DNA from: an uncultured Ruthenibacterium sp.
Lineage (GTDB): Bacteria > Bacillota > Clostridia > Oscillospirales > Ruminococcaceae
Assembly: GCA_910587145.1 (NCBI GenBank)
Contig: CAJUMH010000002.1
Span: forward strand, 70,549 to 103,093
Length of the DNA stretch: 32,545 bases
Direction of reading: 5' to 3'
Below are positions 31,276 to 32,545 of the stretch, one piece after another. The notes beneath the pieces are model-generated. The model was given only the letters and a program-made list of their open reading frames with translations, did not search any database and was not told where the DNA came from. Position numbers and translations under genes: made by a program. Every line of letters begins with the position of its first letter. Positions within the stretch are counted from its first letter, which is position 1.

Positions 31276-31304
31276 ATTTTAAGACAATTTTTGCAATGTG
31301 TCAA
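31276..31304 (-). promoter_or_regulatory. Promoter of the AraC-family gene
   Basis: On the minus strand, TTGACA (31299-31304) and TAAAAT (31276-31281) are 17 bp apart, near consensus. In the same intergenic region a plus-strand TATACT lies at about 31339-31344 and an imperfect palindrome GGATA-TAG-TATCC follows at 31346-31358, a candidate regulator site for the divergent gene. Confidence 0.85.
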
Positions 31305-31422
31305 GCAATAATAGCAATTACGAATGTGAATAAGTGTGTTATACTGGATATAGTATCCAATTCTGTGTTTGTCTGCCCTTTGGGATTCATGCACAATCAC
31401 CAACCATATGGAAGGAGTCAGG

Positions 31423-32304
31423 ATGCCCATGAAAGACAAGATTCGCATTTCCGGCTTTGCGGACGAGATCAGCCCCGATTTTACAAAGCAGCTGGAGACG
31501 GTAACGTCCCTCGGAATGCATTATATTTCCCTGCGCTCGGCCGACGGCAAGGGCATAGCCGATTTTACGGAAGACGAGGTGCGTGATTCTCTGCTGCCGC
31601 GTATGGAACGGTTTGGTGTAAAGGTCTCGTCCATCGGCTCACCCATCGGCAAGGTGGGGGTAGAAGACGAGGCGGGCTTTGCCGTGCAGCTGCAGCAGCT
31701 GGAGCGCCTGTGCCGCATCTGCAAGCTGCTGGACTGCCGCTATATCCGTATGTTCAGCTTTTTCATCCCGCAGGGGAAAGACCCCGAGGCCTACCGCGAT
31801 GTCGTGATTGAAAAGCTGCGCAAATTTGCGGCTGTTGCAGAACAGCACGATGTGATCCTGCTGCACGAAAATGAGAAGGATATTTACGGGGATATCGGCT
31901 CGCGCTGCAAGACGATTTTCGACGCGCTGGCCAGCCCGCATTTCCGCGCCGCGTTCGATTTTGCAAACTTTGTGCAGTGCGGCGAGGATACCGCCGAATG
32001 CTGGGAGCTTTTGCGCCCGTACATCGAATATATCCACATCAAAGACGCCGTCACGCACGATAAGGAAAACGTGCTGTGCGGCACGGGCGAAGGCAAAATC
32101 AAAGAGCTGCTCACGCGCGCCATCCGCGACGAGGGCTACGAGGGCTTTTTGACGCTGGAGCCGCATTTGGTGCTGTTCGCCTCGCTCCAGTCGCTCGAAA
32201 CCGAAGACGCCGCCCACATCATTAAGCAGAATAAAGCCAAGGACGGCGCAGAGGGCTATGCGATGCAGTACAGCGCTCTGAAGGAGATCCTCGACGCGAT
32301 CTAA
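31423..32304 (+). CDS. Sugar phosphate isomerase/epimerase-like TIM-barrel protein
   Basis: 293 aa, AP-endonuclease-2/xylose-isomerase-like barrel. The metal-binding residues expected for this superfamily are seen at strand ends: Glu149 in LLHEN, Asp179 in AAFDFANF, His205 in IHIKDA and Glu246 in LTLEPHL. SGFADEISPDF (10-20) and GVKVSSIGSPIGK (65-77) are typical of the IolE/YcjR-like branch. It likely isomerises or epimerises a sugar or a keto-inositol-type compound in the cytoplasm; the substrate is unknown. The ATG at 31423 was chosen because GAAGGAG sits 5-8 nt upstream. It is a stand-alone gene divergent from an AraC-type regulator that probably controls it. Confidence 0.88.
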   Translation: MPMKDKIRISGFADEISPDFTKQLETVTSLGMHYISLRSADGKGIADFTEDEVRDSLLPRMERFGVKVSSIGSPIGKVGVEDEAGFAVQLQQLERLCRICKLLDCRYIRMFSFFIPQGKDPEAYRDVVIEKLRKFAAVAEQHDVILLHENEKDIYGDIGSRCKTIFDALASPHFRAAFDFANFVQCGEDTAECWELLRPYIEYIHIKDAVTHDKENVLCGTGEGKIKELLTRAIRDEGYEGFLTLEPHLVLFASLQSLETEDAAHIIKQNKAKDGAEGYAMQYSALKEILDAI

Positions 32305-32322
32305 GCGGCGGAACGCGGGGGC

Positions 32323-32345
32323 GGCCCTGCCCGAAAAGCAGGGCC
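32323..32345 (+). terminator. Weak hairpin downstream of the isomerase-like gene
   Basis: GGCCCTGC (32323-32330) pairs with GCAGGGCC (32338-32345) over a 7-nt loop. No T-tract follows. An overlapping GGCCAAAGG / CCTTTTGGCC pair (about 32342-32369) follows directly. Termination function is uncertain. Confidence 0.35.
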
Positions 32346-32434
32346 AAAGGAGCTCTTCGCCTTTTGGCCGCGTTCGTTCCCCTGGCGGGCTTTGCCTGCC
32401 GCGGCTTTCCTGCCGCACCGCGGGCGCCTTGGGC

Positions 32435-32545
32435 CCGTAACTTTGGGCGCGCAGCTTTGTGCACGCCGCCTTGTGCACGCCGCCTTGGGTCCGTAACTTT
32501 GGGCGCGCAGCTTTGTGCACGCCGCCTTGTGCACGCCGCCTTGGG
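32435..32545. repeat. 56-bp tandem repeat running off the window
   Basis: The unit starts CCGTAACTTTGGGCGCGCAG. Copy one is 32435-32490, copy two 32491-32545 (cut by the window edge), and a partial copy precedes at about 32417-32434. Each unit contains the smaller element TTGTGCACGCCGCC twice with variation. The period is not a multiple of three, and the same peptide pattern appears in successive minus-strand frames, so it is not coding. Confidence 0.85.

Noticed and set aside
32222..32534. Minus-strand coding repeats at the right edge
   Set aside because: The same peptide pattern shifts between frames because the 56-bp period is not a multiple of three; no start signal.

Overview
The window is a G+C-rich chromosomal segment from a low-complexity-prone member of the Firmicutes, most likely a Clostridia (Oscillospirales/Ruminococcaceae-like) gut anaerobe. 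This is an inference from the gene content (LepA, Der-PlsY, YceD-RpmF, a 3D/G5-domain wall protein, XpaC-TelA, a PbuG-type purine permease under a guanine riboswitch), strong AGGAGG-type ribosome binding sites, and sigma-A promoters with 17-bp spacers. I see no phage, transposase, integrase, CRISPR array or rRNA. One tRNA gene is present.

Left third (1-8.5 kb). A repeat- and palindrome-rich non-coding stretch (1-690) precedes a promoter and the glycolytic class II aldolase gene fba (+). Convergent to it is a minus-strand block: an orphan 660-aa seven-helix membrane protein, then, after a very strong terminator whose T-tract touches the next promoter, xpaC-telA-lemA-TPM. That cluster joins two pairs of envelope/stress-associated families. 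A tRNA-Gly(CCC) with its own promoter and terminator lies upstream.

Middle (8.5-17.5 kb). A purine permease (-) is preceded by a guanine-type riboswitch whose P2 helix carries an unusually large insertion, followed by a clear intrinsic terminator. Divergent from it is an NfeD - stomatin-type SPFH - flotillin locus (+), a putative membrane-microdomain module with two SPFH proteins. Two minus-strand single genes follow: an intracellular GH13 alpha-glucan hydrolase whose 5' UTR carries a 14-bp hairpin, and a YabE-like G5/3D-domain cell-wall protein.

Right half (17.8-32.5 kb). lepA (TTG start); a three-gene efflux operon (HlyD/MacA-like adaptor, ABC ATPase, MacB/FtsX-like permease); yceD-rpmF behind a perfect consensus promoter; a DUF512 radical-SAM protein, der and plsY. 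Convergent to these is a FecR-domain lipoprotein of unknown role (-), then an AraC-type regulator (-) divergent from a sugar phosphate isomerase/epimerase-like gene (+). The window ends inside a 56-bp tandem repeat.

Most genes are core or common accessory genes. The parts that look least described are the expanded-P2 guanine riboswitch, the orphan membrane protein next to xpaC-telA-lemA-TPM, the FecR lipoprotein with a repetitive C-terminal domain, and several non-coding repeat or hairpin elements.
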